64,000 nucleotides of DNA from Haemonchus contortus (GCA_000469685.2 LS997565.1:2618505-2682504); one strand, 5' to 3'. Counted from the stretch's first letter, positions 19,750 to 35,285 are shown. The notes: generated by a model not told the origin, from the letters alone. Translations and numbers: made by a program.

Positions 19750-21001
19750 CGAGGGCTGCCTTTTATATTTTGAGATTTGGCAACACTAGTGTAGCAATCT
19801 AGCAACTGACACCACTATCGTGAAGTTTGACTATTTTGAGGTTACGTTGCGAGATTTGAGCGCGATTTGTGTTGTTTACACTAAGTTATAAGATTTTGTT
19901 TCGGCCAAGTTATGGAGTTGAACCGTGGGCATTTACGCGCGACAACTTTCGACGTGGTCTAACTCAACAGCAATGCATGGATGAACTTGGTTCAATTTTT
20001 GGTGATGAAGCTCCATCCAAGGCCAGTGTTTATCGATGGTACAGTGAGTTCACCCGAGGTCGTAGTTCACTCGAAGACGAATTTGTGGAGGTCGTCTAAA
20101 ACCAGTTGTTGTTCCGGAAACCGTTGATATCGTGCGCAAACAATAATGCAAGACCGTCATGTTACCTATCGTGAGATTGGGACAACCTTAGGCATTGGTG
20201 GGACCAGCATACATTCAATATTGCATAAACATTTGGCTGTAAAAAAAAATGTTTTTGAAAAAATTGTCAATCCCCCAAAAAAGGGACTCCTGTCGATTGG
20301 TCCAAAGAAATACTCAAAAAATACGGTCGCGGTTCTTTGAAACGCGTCTTTGACATGGAGACAGGTGATAGATCATCTATTTATGCGTATGAGCCCGAAA
20401 GGAAACAGCAGTCGACCGTATGGGTACTTCAAGATGAGCCAAATCCAACAAAAGCTGTCCGCGCACCACGCACTTCCAAGCAATTGATCTCCGGTTTTTT
20501 TTTTTTTTGGAAAAACTGGACATGTCGCAACCGTACCGCTAGAGCAAGCAGAACAGTCATTTCTGAGTGGTATACCATCATTCGTTTGCCAGTTGACTTC
20601 CAAAAAATCAGGGAAAAAAATTGCTGCAGACGGATCACTCTTCACTACGACAATGCGAGCTCCCACACATAGGCTCAAACAACTACATTTTTTACCACTC
20701 AAAACAACGATTTGATAAGACTCAGCCATATAGTTCTCGGGTGACTTCTTATAATCCTGTACGTAAAAAATAAAATGAGAGGTAAACGTTTTTCGACACC
20801 TGAAGAAGCCGTTGATGTGTTCAGAATGCATGTTCTAGAGTTACCTACATCAGAGTGACAAAAATGCCTTGAAAATTGGTTCGAGCCCATGCAAAAGTGT
20901 ATAGATCTTAATGTGGAAAATTTTGAAAGGCAGTAAAGCGATTTTCAATAAATAGTATTTGTTTCTGTTTTTAAGTCTCAAAATATAAAAGGCAGCCTAC
21001 C
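19750..21001 (+). mobile_element. inactive mariner transposon, 1252 bp
   Basis: The ends form inverted repeats sharing GGCTGCCTTTTATATTTTGA (left about 19755, right complement about 20996) and are flanked by TA at 19748-19749 and 21002-21003, the mariner target duplication. Their outer four bases differ. The inside encodes a broken transposase on the plus strand: a helix-turn-helix part (GLTQQQCMDELGSIFGDEAPSKASVYRWY, then GRSSLEDEF), a second piece with MQDRHVTYREIG and SIHSILHKHLAVKK, and a catalytic part with TGDRSS, STVWVLQDEPNP and HYDNASSHT, ending near RFSTPEEAVD. The first two Asp residues of the DDD triad are still readable; the third motif is destroyed. Several frameshifts and stops make it non-autonomous. 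The subfamily cannot be fixed without a database search. Confidence 0.9.
19869..20936 (+). pseudogene. degenerate mariner transposase
   Basis: Coding similarity is spread over three frames between these limits, with breaks near 20097, 20140, 20250 and 20670. It is recorded separately from the element so that the short open frames here (19869-20099, 20146-20340, 20337-20672) are not taken for separate genes. The frame ends in a segment like CLENWFEPMQKCIDLN, the usual mariner C-terminus. Confidence 0.85.
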
Positions 21002-21009
21002 TATACGGC

Positions 21010-21720
21010 CCTTGAAACGTCACTAGAAGAGAGTCCTATTTGGAACGTTTGGTAGACGGGGGTATTTGTATAATTGTTGTCACTCGGAGTCTCACTGACT
21101 ATTATTAGATAGTCTTGTTAAGCTTGTGTATTATGTGATAGTGAAGAGTTCTCCGCGGTAGATAAGCCTTCATTGAGCTTCGTGTTGTGTGAGGAAAGAG
21201 GGAAACAGCGATCGAACCTGTTGACCGGCCCGTATGAAGCTGGAGTGGATAGCTAGGATGTTTGTTTGAAACAACCCGGTGAGAAAAACCAAGGGTACTT
21301 GAAAATCCGTTCTCCACTCCGAGCTCATACTGAATGAGGACATATGAGCTGGAGCTCAGGGATCTAACTTCCACCACAAGTATCGTAATCACCTGTACTG
21401 CCTCACCACCTACTGTCCTAATGATCGTCGATTTTCTCGAGGGGGCACGAGTAACTCCCCGTCCCGCGCTCCAGAGTGGTCCAATGGGATCCTCTCGAAA
21501 ATTCCTCTGCTCTACAGCCAGAAGACCTTCCACTTCACGAACTGTCTGAATCATTTTGTCCTCAATAGGGACCGAACTTCCAAGCTGTCTGGGATCCATC
21601 ACATTAGGCTAATCAACTATGCTTCACAAGACCTTTCTAAGAAGCATTTCCAGCGTATGCCAGATCAATTGAGAGCTAAATTTGTAATGCTCCGGTGAGA
21701 ACACCATTTTACTTATTAAA
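21010..21720. other. intergenic, nothing supported
   Basis: Between the mariner and the poly(A) signal of the X-Pro rod gene I see only unsupported open frames on both strands (for example 21105-21602 minus). Confidence 0.4.
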
Positions 21721-21722
21721 GC

Positions 21723-21728
21723 TTTATT
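21723..21728 (-). terminator. poly(A) signal of the X-Pro rod gene
   Basis: The minus strand reads AATAAA 209 bp downstream of the TAA at 21937-21939. Confidence 0.5.
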
Positions 21729-21936
21729 ACTTCTTAAAATTTCTTATGAATCCTTATTAATAATATTATGAATTATTACAATTAACCGCGGTATTGCAAC
21801 ATTTCCCAGCCACAATACAGATCTTCAACGACGGGCTTGGCGATGGGCAGTCAGGAATTCGTCCATTCGCTGGAATCTTTTAAGTTAGTTGAATCGTGCG
21901 AAAAAAAGAAATTCAGAGTGAATGAACTTAAAAATG

Positions 21937-23900
<1,964 letters not shown>

Positions 23901-23905
23901 ATAAA

Positions 23906-24748
23906 CTATTCGTTAGGGCGTATTTCAAGCTGAATTTGAGGGTTTCTTTCTCCAACGTTAATGTTCTCCCATTGGAATTCTAGAAACTTAGAAACTTACT
24001 AGTAGTTAAATGCAAGGTATTCACATATCCTTCTTGGTTCTTGGCTTACTCAGAAGTAGAGAAAATTTGTCTTTCCAAACTCACAAGGGGTTTGTACTTC
24101 TTAATATCATCGAGTCCTCTTTTCAGCCATAGCTGAGGCAGTGACAAGGATCGCCCTATCGTATGCCTGCTTTGTCGATCAAACCATCGAGAAAATCTCT
24201 CAAACCAGATCTCCCATTCTTTCGGAATCAACTTTTTCCGTTCCACACCCTTAAGGAGATCGTTCGCTCGAGAGGATAGCCGGCGTATTATCCTCCCGAT
24301 TGGGGCGCTCACGAAAGAGGAATGCCTCGGTTGGTCTGATTCGGTATCGAATATCAAATCGAATCGGTTGTCTAGTTCAGTGCGAAATCAGATTGAAATT
24401 TCGGTTCATACATAACCCTCACTCATTCGATTCGACCGGATTTCCATTTCGACTTTTCATAAGCTTTATGAAAAACTAGATTTATATGTTCCGTACCTCT
24501 ATTAGGTCCAATTAACTGCTGGTAGCCTATATTTAGACGAAACTGTCTCCATCCATGGAAGTAACCATATGTTAGGTTTAAACGCTCCTCGGGTGCATCG
24601 CTGATGACCATACAGACAACCCTAGGATTTTTCAGGAAAAAAGCCGCATTGCAAACGGGTTCCAGTTTAACTTGTAAAAGGTCAGTCAGCCTAGTTGAGA
24701 GCCCGGGGCCATGGGCCGTACAATCAAAAGTCCATGCTGGCGTCAATA
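23906..24748 (-). CDS. unrecognised gene, 3' three exons
   Basis: Exons 24748-24497 (enters and leaves in phase 1), 24371-24085 (enters phase 1, leaves phase 0) and a short last exon 23929-23906 (LEIRPNE and a TAG) join without a stop. Splice sites are good: TCTCAG and GAACTAG acceptors, GAG|GTACGG and CTT|GTGAGT donors, AATTCAG before the last exon. The translated pieces look like a globular, non-repetitive protein: LTPAWTFDCTAHGPG, VVCMVISDAPEERLN, GYFHGWRQFRLNIGY, then RFDLIFDTESDQP, IIRRLSSRANDLL, EWEIWFERFSRWF and LPQLWLKRGLDDI. I do not recognise the family and could not find upstream exons with matching phase in the following kilobase. The terminal exon is the weakest part. Confidence 0.5.
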
Positions 24749-25369
24749 CTGAGACAATCTTTTTTCCCTGGATAGCGATATAGTCGCATATGTGTCAAGG
24801 TGTCAGCTACATATGTATGTATGTACTTATCACGGAAGAGATAGATAATGGATATGGTGTCTAAGGTTACGCTATCAATGTCACTCTAGGATTTCTGGGA
24901 GGAAACTGTTCCAGAGGCTCAGGGACAGTTCTATGAAACTGAATATATCAAGAACAAATGCTATTCGAATATACGGTGGCTCAGAAAGCTCGAAATCATA
25001 GAGAAAAAGCAGTAATTGATAGAGATATCAAAAAACAAAAAGTTGTCGAACAGCCATGAGGAAACGGACATTTCTTCTGTCCTCCTCAAGGACTAGAAAA
25101 CCTGGCTTACTCATGCCTAGAAGATCCGTCAAACACTTGCAGATCTAGGATCGAATTTCAGGCAAAAAAGTCAAAAGCAAAAAGCCAGCCTGGAAACCGA
25201 TTAGTCTCACGATATCAATCGATCGCAATCATATATCGCAACCTTGGTTATCTGCTTATCCAGAAAAGTGATAGGCAGTTAATCTGCTATATATTCGGGT
25301 AAGGCGTTGATTAGTTACTGACAAGTAGTAGCGGTTTGCAGAAATGTTTGCAGAGACTCGGACCCGTAC

Positions 25370-25447
25370 TCGTGCTACCCAGGCACAAGTGCGGGTTTGA
25401 GTCCAGTCCAAGGCCGAAGTTTTCCCATTAGACCTTGTAAAGCGATT
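25370..25447 (+). repeat. dispersed repeat with tRNA-like B box, copy 1
   Basis: GTTTGAGTCC followed by GTCCAAGGCC, AAGTTT and ACCTTGTAAA matches 34655-34722 in the same order. The TTYGAGTCC core resembles a pol III B box, so it may be a second tRNA-related SINE family. Confidence 0.45.
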
Positions 25448-25964
25448 TTGTTGCTACTGGGTTTTGCCTCTGAGATCTCCTACAGGAATGTAAGTAAATG
25501 TCTAGGGTGTGCCTACAAGATATGAGGTTAAGTCTTGAGACTTGAGGGATTAAGAAATCCTGTTTTGAGATTTGCCACAGCACTTCACTTTTGCTCAGAA
25601 TCGTGAATGCATATGTGATGAACGTCAGCTTTTCTGAAAAACGCTCAACGTCGAAAATTCGGCGAAGTGCCATTTGGACAACGCTTAGAACGGAACGAAG
25701 GGATATTATTTAACCAGGACATTCGTTGAGGTAAATGGTTACATAGTTTGGGTAGCGAAGCACGAAAAAAACGAACTAATTTGAGGAAGAAATGAGGAAA
25801 ATGCTTCGTACACTTCAGCAAATCCTTATGCCAAACGAGAAAATCTGAGCGTGCAAACTAATAGGATAGGTCTTTATGCGCTATCATAACCGTTTTTGGG
25901 ATGTGCCCAACCCTAGGTTTGCGGTCAGGATCCCAGTGATTTTTTTGAATGCTTACAAGCCTTT

Positions 25965-26045
25965 TGCAATGACTTGCGGTGGCCAGCCGCATGCAAATCA
26001 GCATTTTTATTCTCCCAGACAAGTATGGTGGTAGCCCCGACAAAG
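25965..26045 (-). repeat. SINE-like fragment
   Basis: The plus strand has TGACTTGCGGTGGCCAGCCG, then a TTTTTATTCTCCCAGAC segment, both shared with the SINE copies at 35343-35616 and 39760-39950. Only the middle of the element is present. Confidence 0.5.
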
Positions 26046-26699
26046 ACGTTGCTTCACACAACGTGGTTCAGTTGCAGGTTGATCTGAAACCGAGGGGAAC
26101 AGATCCTTGTTATAAACATCACGCCACCAAGCAAACAACAACAAGGTGCATGCCTGAAACACAAAAAAACAACAACATGAGCACAATACCGCCCAAAACT
26201 TTGCAGACCTGAAACACAGCGTTGACAACATTTTCTGCATTATACAGTAACTGACCAACAATGATGAACAAGAAGAAAAAGTCCTGTCGAGGCCCTTCCT
26301 GAATACATCTCATGAGGGGATTTCCAAATATGAATATAATTTTCGTATCTAACTAGTGTTACTGCTACTTGTTCTGGTCTGGTGAATAAGTGCCTTACAA
26401 ATATTTTTATTCTCTGAGCTTTTCCCAGGTTCATGTCCATAGAGTATTCAGGAATCCATTCTATATTGGAAGAGGGATGCTGTGCAGATGTAGATGTTTT
26501 GAGCATCGATCTTGTCTGGAAATGCGCCACGCCACACATTCAACTTCACCAAATAATCATCGTAGTGATAGGAAACGCTTCCAACTTAGACACGATTTGA
26601 TGGGGTCACTTAATGAACAAGTCAAAAAGGCAATATATTCGCTAGTAGTAAAGCGATAGCCGATTCCTGGTTGTGCAACCCAGTCGACTTTCAATCAGA

Positions 26700-26850
26700 T
26701 AAAGCATGACCAGTTGATGTACAGGTCAGTACTTTTAACCTCCCGGATGAGCCTGCTAGTTGGTCTAGGTAGAAACCTATCCGGAGTCAAACCAGTGACC
26801 ATGCGTGTACGATAGTACACCAACTGCCGCTACACCACTTCCGTAGTTTA
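26700..26850 (-). repeat. tRNA-derived SINE copy, diverged
   Basis: On the minus strand it begins with a GTGTAGCGGCAGTTGGTGTA box A-like stretch and continues through the common body to the complement of CCAGTTGATGTACAGGTCAG. The B box is decayed. Confidence 0.55.
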
Positions 26851-29800
26851 TCAGTCCGCACGAATTCAAACACGGACCTTTCCATTTTCTAATTTTACTC
26901 ATGTATCATTAGAAAAATTTCCAATATAAAAATTAGTACTTAGATGCCTATTTTGGTAGCGACGAATCCGAAATCGTAAAAATTTCAATGACCTCTCGCT
27001 TAGCTGGTGATAAGACAGCATGAATGAATCATGGTAATCTGTCTAGACTTCCAGCCGGGCACGAAGTTGCCTCTGTTGATTATTTGTCACCCGTACGGCC
27101 TTCATAGGTGACTATAAAATGGGAAAACAACACATTTCGTCTTTTATGTCAACTTTGCCGCATGGAACGCCAACGGACGAGATCATACGTCACTGGAATC
27201 AATTATTAACCAACGATTGGAATAATTCATTCACATGCCACGATTTACCTGACAGCTTCATTTTCCTTTCCTTCGTGTATTTATTGCCTAGTCATGGCAA
27301 CTATGCAGTCTATTTTTTCTTCCTCTTCTTCCTCTTTTCTTTCTGTCCACTATCTTTTCCTTCCTACGCCAATGACTTTGATTTTTCACTTCTACTATAG
27401 AAAGGGTGGGTTGTTCCCTTACCATTATTTCTATAACGAAGTTGCGACTCTCCAACGACATATCCTATCCAGACAAACGTGAACCTTTAATATCGGTCGT
27501 CATGGCCAGAAAATCTCAATTAGACAAAGACGTTGTGGATTCCGAACTCAGCGATTCATCGCTTGTGATCGGCATCAGTGATTAAAGTGCCCCGATATCT
27601 CCTCAAATTGTTCGGAGAGAGGTTATGGTAGTTTCCGATCAGGGCAAGGTGGGCAGTGTACATTGAGAGGGAGAGTAGCGGGAGCAGGGGAAGGGAGAGT
27701 GGTGAAAAATGCCTTGACTTTCTTAAGAATCCCTTCTTCTACTGCAATAAAAAGGAGTATAAGGTAATAAGTTAGTGTAAGTGGAAACTGAAAACCAATA
27801 TCAGTACCCCAACAGTGATGATAAAGTCATAAAAATCGTCGGAAATTCAGGTATAAAGCTCCGTATTTGACGGTTAGTTTCAGTTGATGTACGAGTTGTC
27901 AGGTGAGCCGAGACACAGTGACATCGTGCTGTCATCAATTCATACTAAGCGATTACAATGTGTCGCCTAGGAGTAGGCCGTTTGTGGGTTAAGCTCAAAA
28001 TATTATAGAAGGCCTTTCGGAATCCAAGGCTCACTGCCCCTACTGCCCCTAGGTTATACTCTGGCACGAAGCCGTAGCAAAATATCTTTTCAGCCATACA
28101 CCTCAACGACAGTAACTTTTTCCGTCTATCCGAACCGCTTACCAGTAATTTCCTTTTTGAAATAAATTCCTTTGCTAAATTAATACTCCACGTCATCTCC
28201 AGCAGCAATGAACCTCTTTACAGTTCCATTTGTCCTTCATCCGCTTCCCACCAGTCTTCTTCAATTATTCGGTCTTAGAGAGCTCTCTATGAGACCACTT
28301 ATATTATAGATTTTTACCCACGGCTCCATTGAACGGGCCTCACAGAGCGTGAAATGGTCATAAAAGATTGAATCGAAGCCAAATAAGACTTAATTGGGCT
28401 GATATCGACCAGTTAGCCCGCACGGCTAAAATTATTTATTAGGCGTGAAATATAGCAGTGTTCTATAGCATCTGGTTAGTGGTGGTCTGATGAGATCAGG
28501 AAATGCGCCGACGCTGAACTAGGCAGACCTCGTCCGATAGTCTTGAGAACCAGTCGTCTACGACTCGTCGTTGCCACCGTCGGCGACGCCGGCTGCTTGT
28601 GCTGCTATTTGTTGAGCTGTCAGCGTAATTAACGTGTTCTTCATTGCGTCATCGTTGTCGAACCGTTTTTTCGTCTTTTTTCTCCTTCTGATAAACTGAT
28701 TTTTTGTAAAATACACCATTTATCCTGTCTTGATAGGAATGGCCTTCCCAAGTTGGTGAAGGCGGTCAAGTAATCCCAAGTGAAGGGGTTTATTAGATCG
28801 GGTAACTAAGCATTGAATACCCCGCCACAGTTCTGAGAGGAAGTCAAATTAGAGGTAAGAGAACCAAATCACGGAATGGACCGATGCCCGCTCTGGTCAC
28901 CTATGCCTTGAACCCTCTTGGGACTGTTCCTTTGGAATCAGAGATATGTGGGAAGACAAAGGTTCTTACTCTACAGTGGGCCAGCTCCTCGTAGTTGATG
29001 TATCAGTCGTCTAGGCATGAAAAGGACAACATGACGGAAGGGCCCCGAACTGCACTGTATTCCTGGAAGATTTCTTAGCATTACAAACTTCTACGATACC
29101 CATGAATTCTTCAAAATAAAAACACAGACGAAATTTCTCCTTGCAATCTCCTTTTCTGTGGAACTTTCTAGACAACGTAGCATCTGGGAAACCACAGTCA
29201 AAGCGGTAGAGGAACGTCTTCATTCTCTCCTAAGGCTTGTGCTGTCGTTCTTCAGGCACACAGGAACCTAGCTTGAGTTTGAGCTGGCATTTTAAGCCTT
29301 GCCAAACTGAGCTAAGCTTCCTGACGAGTTGTGAGGAAAGTGAGAAACTGTCTCATCCCTTTTTCTCATCAGTGGCTGATTGCGTGACGGAGTAAGTTCA
29401 CGGTTGAATGCTTTTTCAAGTGATTGGATCCTGTTTTCCTTTGGCCAAGGGCTTCACCATTGCTTTCACCCATGCACAGCCCACATAGTTTCTCCTGTCT
29501 CCTCCAGAAATCACAGAAGACCCGAGTATTACCCTTCATCTACTCCTTCGACGTACTGAGAGCTTGACGTCTTTTGTGGGGCTCTACGAGAACGAGACAT
29601 TTGACGTGCCCAGTCTAAATGCCAGCCAGTCTCACGTCAATTACAATGTGAAGCTATCACAAGTGGGTGACGTCTTTTTCAAGTAGATGGGATCCTTAAT
29701 GCTCTGTCCCGTCCCTACTCAGCCCCTACAAATACTCGTGCCTTCAGACTATTGACTTGTACAGTTTTTAAGTAAAACATGTGTTTCTGCTTCCAGAATG

Positions 29801-29954
29801 TGTGTTTTTCATAGGTTTCCCTCCAGTCACTCTAGAGCGATCCATAAGCCTCCTGTTATCAATCCCATGTGGTGGAAATTTGCACACACGAGTTGTGTGC
29901 TCTGAATTTCGAGAGTGTGAAGAGTTGAAGTATGAAGGCACCAACTTCTCTGGG

Positions 29955-30200
29955 GTCTAACGACCCAGTTTTGAAGGTGCACCCTGTGTTCGACTTCTAT
30001 TCGGGACTGTGGAAGCGTTTGAATGCGTATATGACCTAAACAATGACCTGAGATAGCCAGTTGATGTGCAAGTCAATGCTTTTATCCTCCCAGACGAGTC
30101 CGATATCAAATAATTGAGCCCAGAGCGATAGATTACTCGGCTGGCCTGGGAGGTAATCCTATCCGTGATTCGATCCTTGGGCACTACCCGTTGTAGTACA
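29955..30200 (-). repeat. tRNA-derived SINE copy, diverged
   Basis: It shares the plus-strand segments CCAGTTGATGTGCAAGTCA and TTTTATCCTCCCAGACGAG with the other copies, a B box-like GTGATTCGATCC and the GACTTCTATTCGG distal part. Confidence 0.6.
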
Positions 30201-33200
30201 TGTGAGTGAGGGGCCTTACCGAGTCATTCTTTAGAGTTTCATTTGTGATAGCAAATCACTATGAAGACAATACTAACCCAAAGTCCTAAGCGAAACACAA
30301 TTGCCAGTGAATGCCTGAAACTTGGGCTGAACAATTATTGACACCACTGGAATAGTGGTAGACTGCTGAATAACATTTCCAGCATTGAACTCTTGAAAAC
30401 TTAGGCATTTTTCAAAAATGATGCCATAATGTGGGACTATGTGATACATTTCATAAATATATATGCATGGTATGGTTTGAAATACATATCATGTGATACG
30501 TCTTTCCCAAAACAATGAATGAGAGCTGAGGGAAGGGAAAACGCTGGACATGGGCATTTAGTGTGATTTATAGGCCCATTGCATGAAAAACATGATCAAG
30601 GATTCAAGCTCTCTCTGAACCCAGGCATTTTACCCATAAAATTTCCGGCCGTTCTCCACCCACTTTTATATTTCAGCACCCCCCAACAAACATTCGATTC
30701 GCAAAATTACATGGGAAACAGGCCGAAAACTCACCCTATATCACTTGATATTCATTACAGTTTAGCATCCCTTATCACTGAATATTTTCTCGGATTTGGT
30801 CGTTATTTATCACTGTTCTTATTGAACCTATTGTTTTTTTAGATTTTCTTATCATCCCTTAACATTGGAACCAATCCTGCAACAAATCATTACTATTACT
30901 AGCTTTACTACCATTACCGTCAGCACTGCTATTTTCCTCTTGATGATTATTTTTATACCATTGTTGCGTTATATAAATAATTTCTTTCTATTCTATACTA
31001 TTACTATTTCACTTTTTAACCAGTCACTTTTGTTGCCGCTCCAGTTCCCATGATTGATTATTCGCTACTATTGTACTCCCCTTTTTTTCAGGATTTTTTA
31101 TGCCTCGGATAGCCATCTTACAATTTTTAAGAAGAGTTTATCCACGTGATAGTGCTATGCCGTAGCCTAGCACGTTGTAAAGAGGTTTGCGCAAAATCCA
31201 GCCGATCAGATGGCTTGAACCAGCCGTCTGATTGACACTCCCACTTCACATTTTGCTTAACCGCCAGTCACTCACTGTCACGCAACTTCATAGCTCGAAG
31301 AAAGATGGGATAAGTAGGGGTTTTCCGCTTTATAGAAGGTAGCATTCAAGTAGTAATTAAAGGCTGGTTGAGGAATTGCTAAAGATCTTGAACTCATTTG
31401 GGTTGTTTTCATCGATTCCATTTCAAAGCATGTAATATTCTATATGCCGGCTATTTTTGCGATTACAGTCTGATTTTTTCGGTCATGCTCAACATTTTTA
31501 GATTTTACAAGCCATATTTCAAGCTTTTTTTTCGCGCTATTACCGTAGAGCCGTTAAATGGCTCCCTTGGATGTGATTTATGCTAAATTTTGCTAAATTC
31601 TTCTCAGTAGCTGTCGCCTTGAATACCTACGTACCTCGGCTCTGTCTGGATATACCTATGTAGTTAGCCCTACCAAGGCGGAATTTGAACCTCACCAAAG
31701 TGGAGGTGTAGGGTCATGTAACGCCGCTATCACGTCTGGTCACCAAATCACGGATCGATACCCCCCCCCCAAGCTATCCCATTGTTTTCCCAGGAAAAAT
31801 CTAATGTCGGAAAGCTACATATCTAGCTAGCTGTTTACCTGTGAGAAGGATATGAACCTTCATCGCTGAGCAAATAGATCTATCCTGTTCCATACCGCCA
31901 GTTTATATGCCAGAGCTACTGCCTGGACTTTTTTCACGTAGGCACCACTTGTCAGTTCTATTCAATGTCCTGACGCTTTCAGCTTTTTAACATGGAGCTT
32001 TATCCGTGCTATTCAAGCACTGACACTTTTGTCACACATTCCTGGCATTCTAGTATTTGTTAGCCTGAATCAGGTCGTAAAAGTAGAACAACTGCTGTAG
32101 CCAACTGTTGAAGCTACCATTTGCTAGCAGTTTTTGTTGAACTTTTACGTTCAGCGGAATTCGGGTTGTTTTGGAAAGTGGGTATTGTTGTCCCTAAAAA
32201 ACCTTCGATATTGAGCGTTTGAAATCGCCCAGAACCCCACTTCTAACTGGGCACGTGTTTTCCAATTGAGATTTTTAGTAAATGGGCAAAACTCGGGACA
32301 TTCTGGTCACCCACCCAACAGCGTGGACCATTGAAAGTTAGATTTCGTGGTGCGTTGAATTAAACTCACGGAATTCCCTCTTAGACGAGCAGCCCTTGTT
32401 CTGTACTAGGCAAAAATGGATCGCAAGGGAAACTGAAGCTGGCTAAACTGAAAGGAAAGAACTAGCCTGGGATGTAACTCTAGGAATCGCATAGCTCTGG
32501 GGTTGCTTTAGCGAACACTGACTCCCTCCCTACTAGAGCAGCCCTGGAGCTCCTACAACTCCTGTACTCTTTGTAATAGACGCATTACTATTCGATATGG
32601 TTCTAGCTGATGATCGAGATCATTTCACATCAGACCTCTTGTGAGTGTCATTAGGTCAGAGCGTCATTTTCCTTGCAATGTGAGCATATGTCATGGCAAA
32701 ATGAGTTTCGGATGTCATTTTCGGCCGCGAATGTGCCGTTCACCGTGACCGGGAAATTCGCGACGACTCCCGACTATGCTCACAAGACTCCAAACCCGCC
32801 CTACCTTCTAATATCGCACTGGATTTTTCGAGAAACGCTGCATTCAGTAGTTCATTCATATGTAATGTTTCTAAACCGATCTTGCTTTATTGTTTTTCCA
32901 ATAACAAACATTTAACGCCTCGATAGAGATGATTCAACAACAAAGCGGTGACGGTTTCCTTCGAATGCTTCTGCTCAGAATGTTTTCATTGGGTTTTCGC
33001 CTACACATTCAGTCATCGAATGTCAAAATGTTACTTGGCAAAAGGCTTCGACTAAACTCTGGTAACTGGAGCAGTACTGGGCCATTTGACCCACAAAGAC
33101 AGGACCCAGGGCTTTGTTTGAAAATGGTTCCTCTCACTCAACGGCTTTTCATCCTTGAGGTAGCCCTACCCACTTGATTTCTCGTCCTCTTACTCTCATG

Positions 33201-34654
33201 TGGTACAAGGCAGTGAGCGGAATCGAGGGACAAAGAGATTTTTCTGTTCACTTTCTTCTCATGTCACTGCCAGTGCACTACTCAACTCATTCTTTCGTTT
33301 TTATCTTTCTTTCTGTTTATATTTTTATCCATGCTTAGTCCCCTAACTTCATTTTCTTCCGTTTTTTTGTTCAATTATTATTATACATTCTTAATGTCCT
33401 CCTCCCTTTCCTTCATACGCCTCCTCTCTGGCTCATTCATTCCTTCATTCATTCACTCATCCATACATTCATCCGTCGATTTCTTCCTTTCCTCAGTTCT
33501 ATCGAATTACCCTTCTTTCTTCCTGTTTACTTGTTTGATTGTTTATTTACTCTTTCTTTTCACGCTTTTTCCACTGGAAAAGTGTTGGTACTTCGAGTAA
33601 CCTCTTCTATCTTATGGTCCCTCTATCTCTCCTATATCGAGAACGCGAAGTACAAGGAAAATTAGCTCATTAGTATTTCGGACTGCGCCATGCTTTTAGC
33701 AATCCATTTTCCATTTGAATGGGTGACAACCTTGGTTAACAGCTACGATTACTGATAAATTCCTTGAGTTTCTTGATTGTTAGCTAATTACGTCCTGTTT
33801 CAATTGATGATGTCTTCCTTTTTAACTTTTTCCGACGTAATTACAGCGTTTCCTTTCTTGTTGTCTGATTGAAATGAATTTCCCATCAATCAACGTAGTT
33901 TACGGTTGTCTCTACGAAACCTGTGATCACAACGAAAACCGCAAAATGAACGAGGAAACACCCAACAGCCATTCAACTGAGAACTTAAAAGTGGCAAAAA
34001 ATTTCACTTCATTACAAGATTGGAAACAACCACGATTTTTCGGGGCAGTTGGCAATGAAGCAGAGCTGTTTCAGTGATGAGGAAAAGCCACGAAAACAAG
34101 AAGTTCCTCCATCACTTGGGGCTACTTTCACCTCTTGTTCAAACCGGTTCTACTTAAAAGTGTTTTTAGCTACAACTTCCATGTCGTCCTTGACTAGTAA
34201 TGGGATTGTGATTTTTCGAAGCTTCTTCTACTTCTTCAAGCAAATTGAATTTCTTCACGCCGTCCACGGCTTTCACAAACGACCATGCTCTGCTCGGACA
34301 AGATCCAACATTTCTTTGAAGCCTTTCACTGCTTATCTTCATCACTTGATTAATTCGAATTAACGACGCTCTTCATTATAAGAATTGAAGGTCTTCAAAT
34401 TCTATGAATAAGTCTGATAGACTCTTCTTAGTGTAAGATGATATGGTCGCATGTTGTATTTCCTTGATCTTTTGTTTATTTATTATTTTCGGTTCCCCTT
34501 CTATTTTCGGCTCACCTTTCAATGAGTAAGCACCACAAGGTCACTGAGGTGTAGATGAATGTTCCGACCCTGACAGGGCTTGAAGTCGCATTTTTTCTTT
34601 TCGGACTCTTTATCCCTCTGCGACAATCGAGACCTATTCTGCGAGCGGAAAACA

Positions 34655-34722
34655 CAAAAGGTGTTCGAGTCCTGTCCAAGGCCAAAGTTTGCTAATAAAC
34701 CAGGAACCTTGTAAATGGGAGT
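34655..34722 (+). repeat. dispersed repeat with tRNA-like B box, copy 2
   Basis: GTTCGAGTCCTGTCCAAGGC, then AAAGTTT and ACCTTGTAAA, match the copy at 25370-25447. Confidence 0.45.
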
Positions 34723-35184
34723 GTGGTCCCCTTTGCCTAATTTTTCTGAAATTACCCTTTTGTTAGATTTTGAACAGCCAAGGATGGCTTACTATCAAAA
34801 GGAACACAGTACGATTCGTTTCCTTGGAATTCCTTCCAAAACGCACCATTCCCGTCCAACTTTTTGAAGATGGGAAGGAGGGGGTTTGAGGTGCAATAGG
34901 TATGTACTAGTTAAAATACTGAGGTATTCCAAATTCATCGGCTCATCAGTTTTTTTCTATACGATCGCTCTCCCCTCCTATTTTGCCATTGGGCTAAAGA
35001 GAGCTAGGGGTTTTTAGACTTGCATAGGACCTGCAACAAAATCAGCGCTTCAATGAAGTTGCCTCGCATTCCCAGTCAGTCCTATTCCATACTTTTCTTT
35101 TTTACTTAAAACGGCTAATGATAGACTTATAACCTCTAAATAAATAAGAATAAAATAAGGAAAAAGGATAAAGTTCTTGGCGTA

Positions 35185-35285
35185 AATCAGTCGCAGAAGC
35201 GACAGATCAGCGCGAAAAAGTCGCGTTGGTCGAGTTCCGATCGCACTTGCCGTACCGGTTTTCCATTTTACCAATTCCCTTCAAT
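35185..35285 (-). repeat. dispersed repeat segment shared with 39665-39755
   Basis: About 90 bp including GTCGCAGAAG, CGCGTTGGTCGAGTTCC and TGCCGTACCGGTTTTCCATT recur nearly unchanged at 39665-39755. In both places the segment lies next to a SINE copy; in the second it directly abuts the SINE body, so it is probably part of the longer element. Confidence 0.7.

Noticed and set aside
28470..28510. CTGATGAG followed by GAAA, like a hammerhead ribozyme core
   Set aside because: The few bases between the two motifs cannot form stem II and no stems I and III could be drawn.
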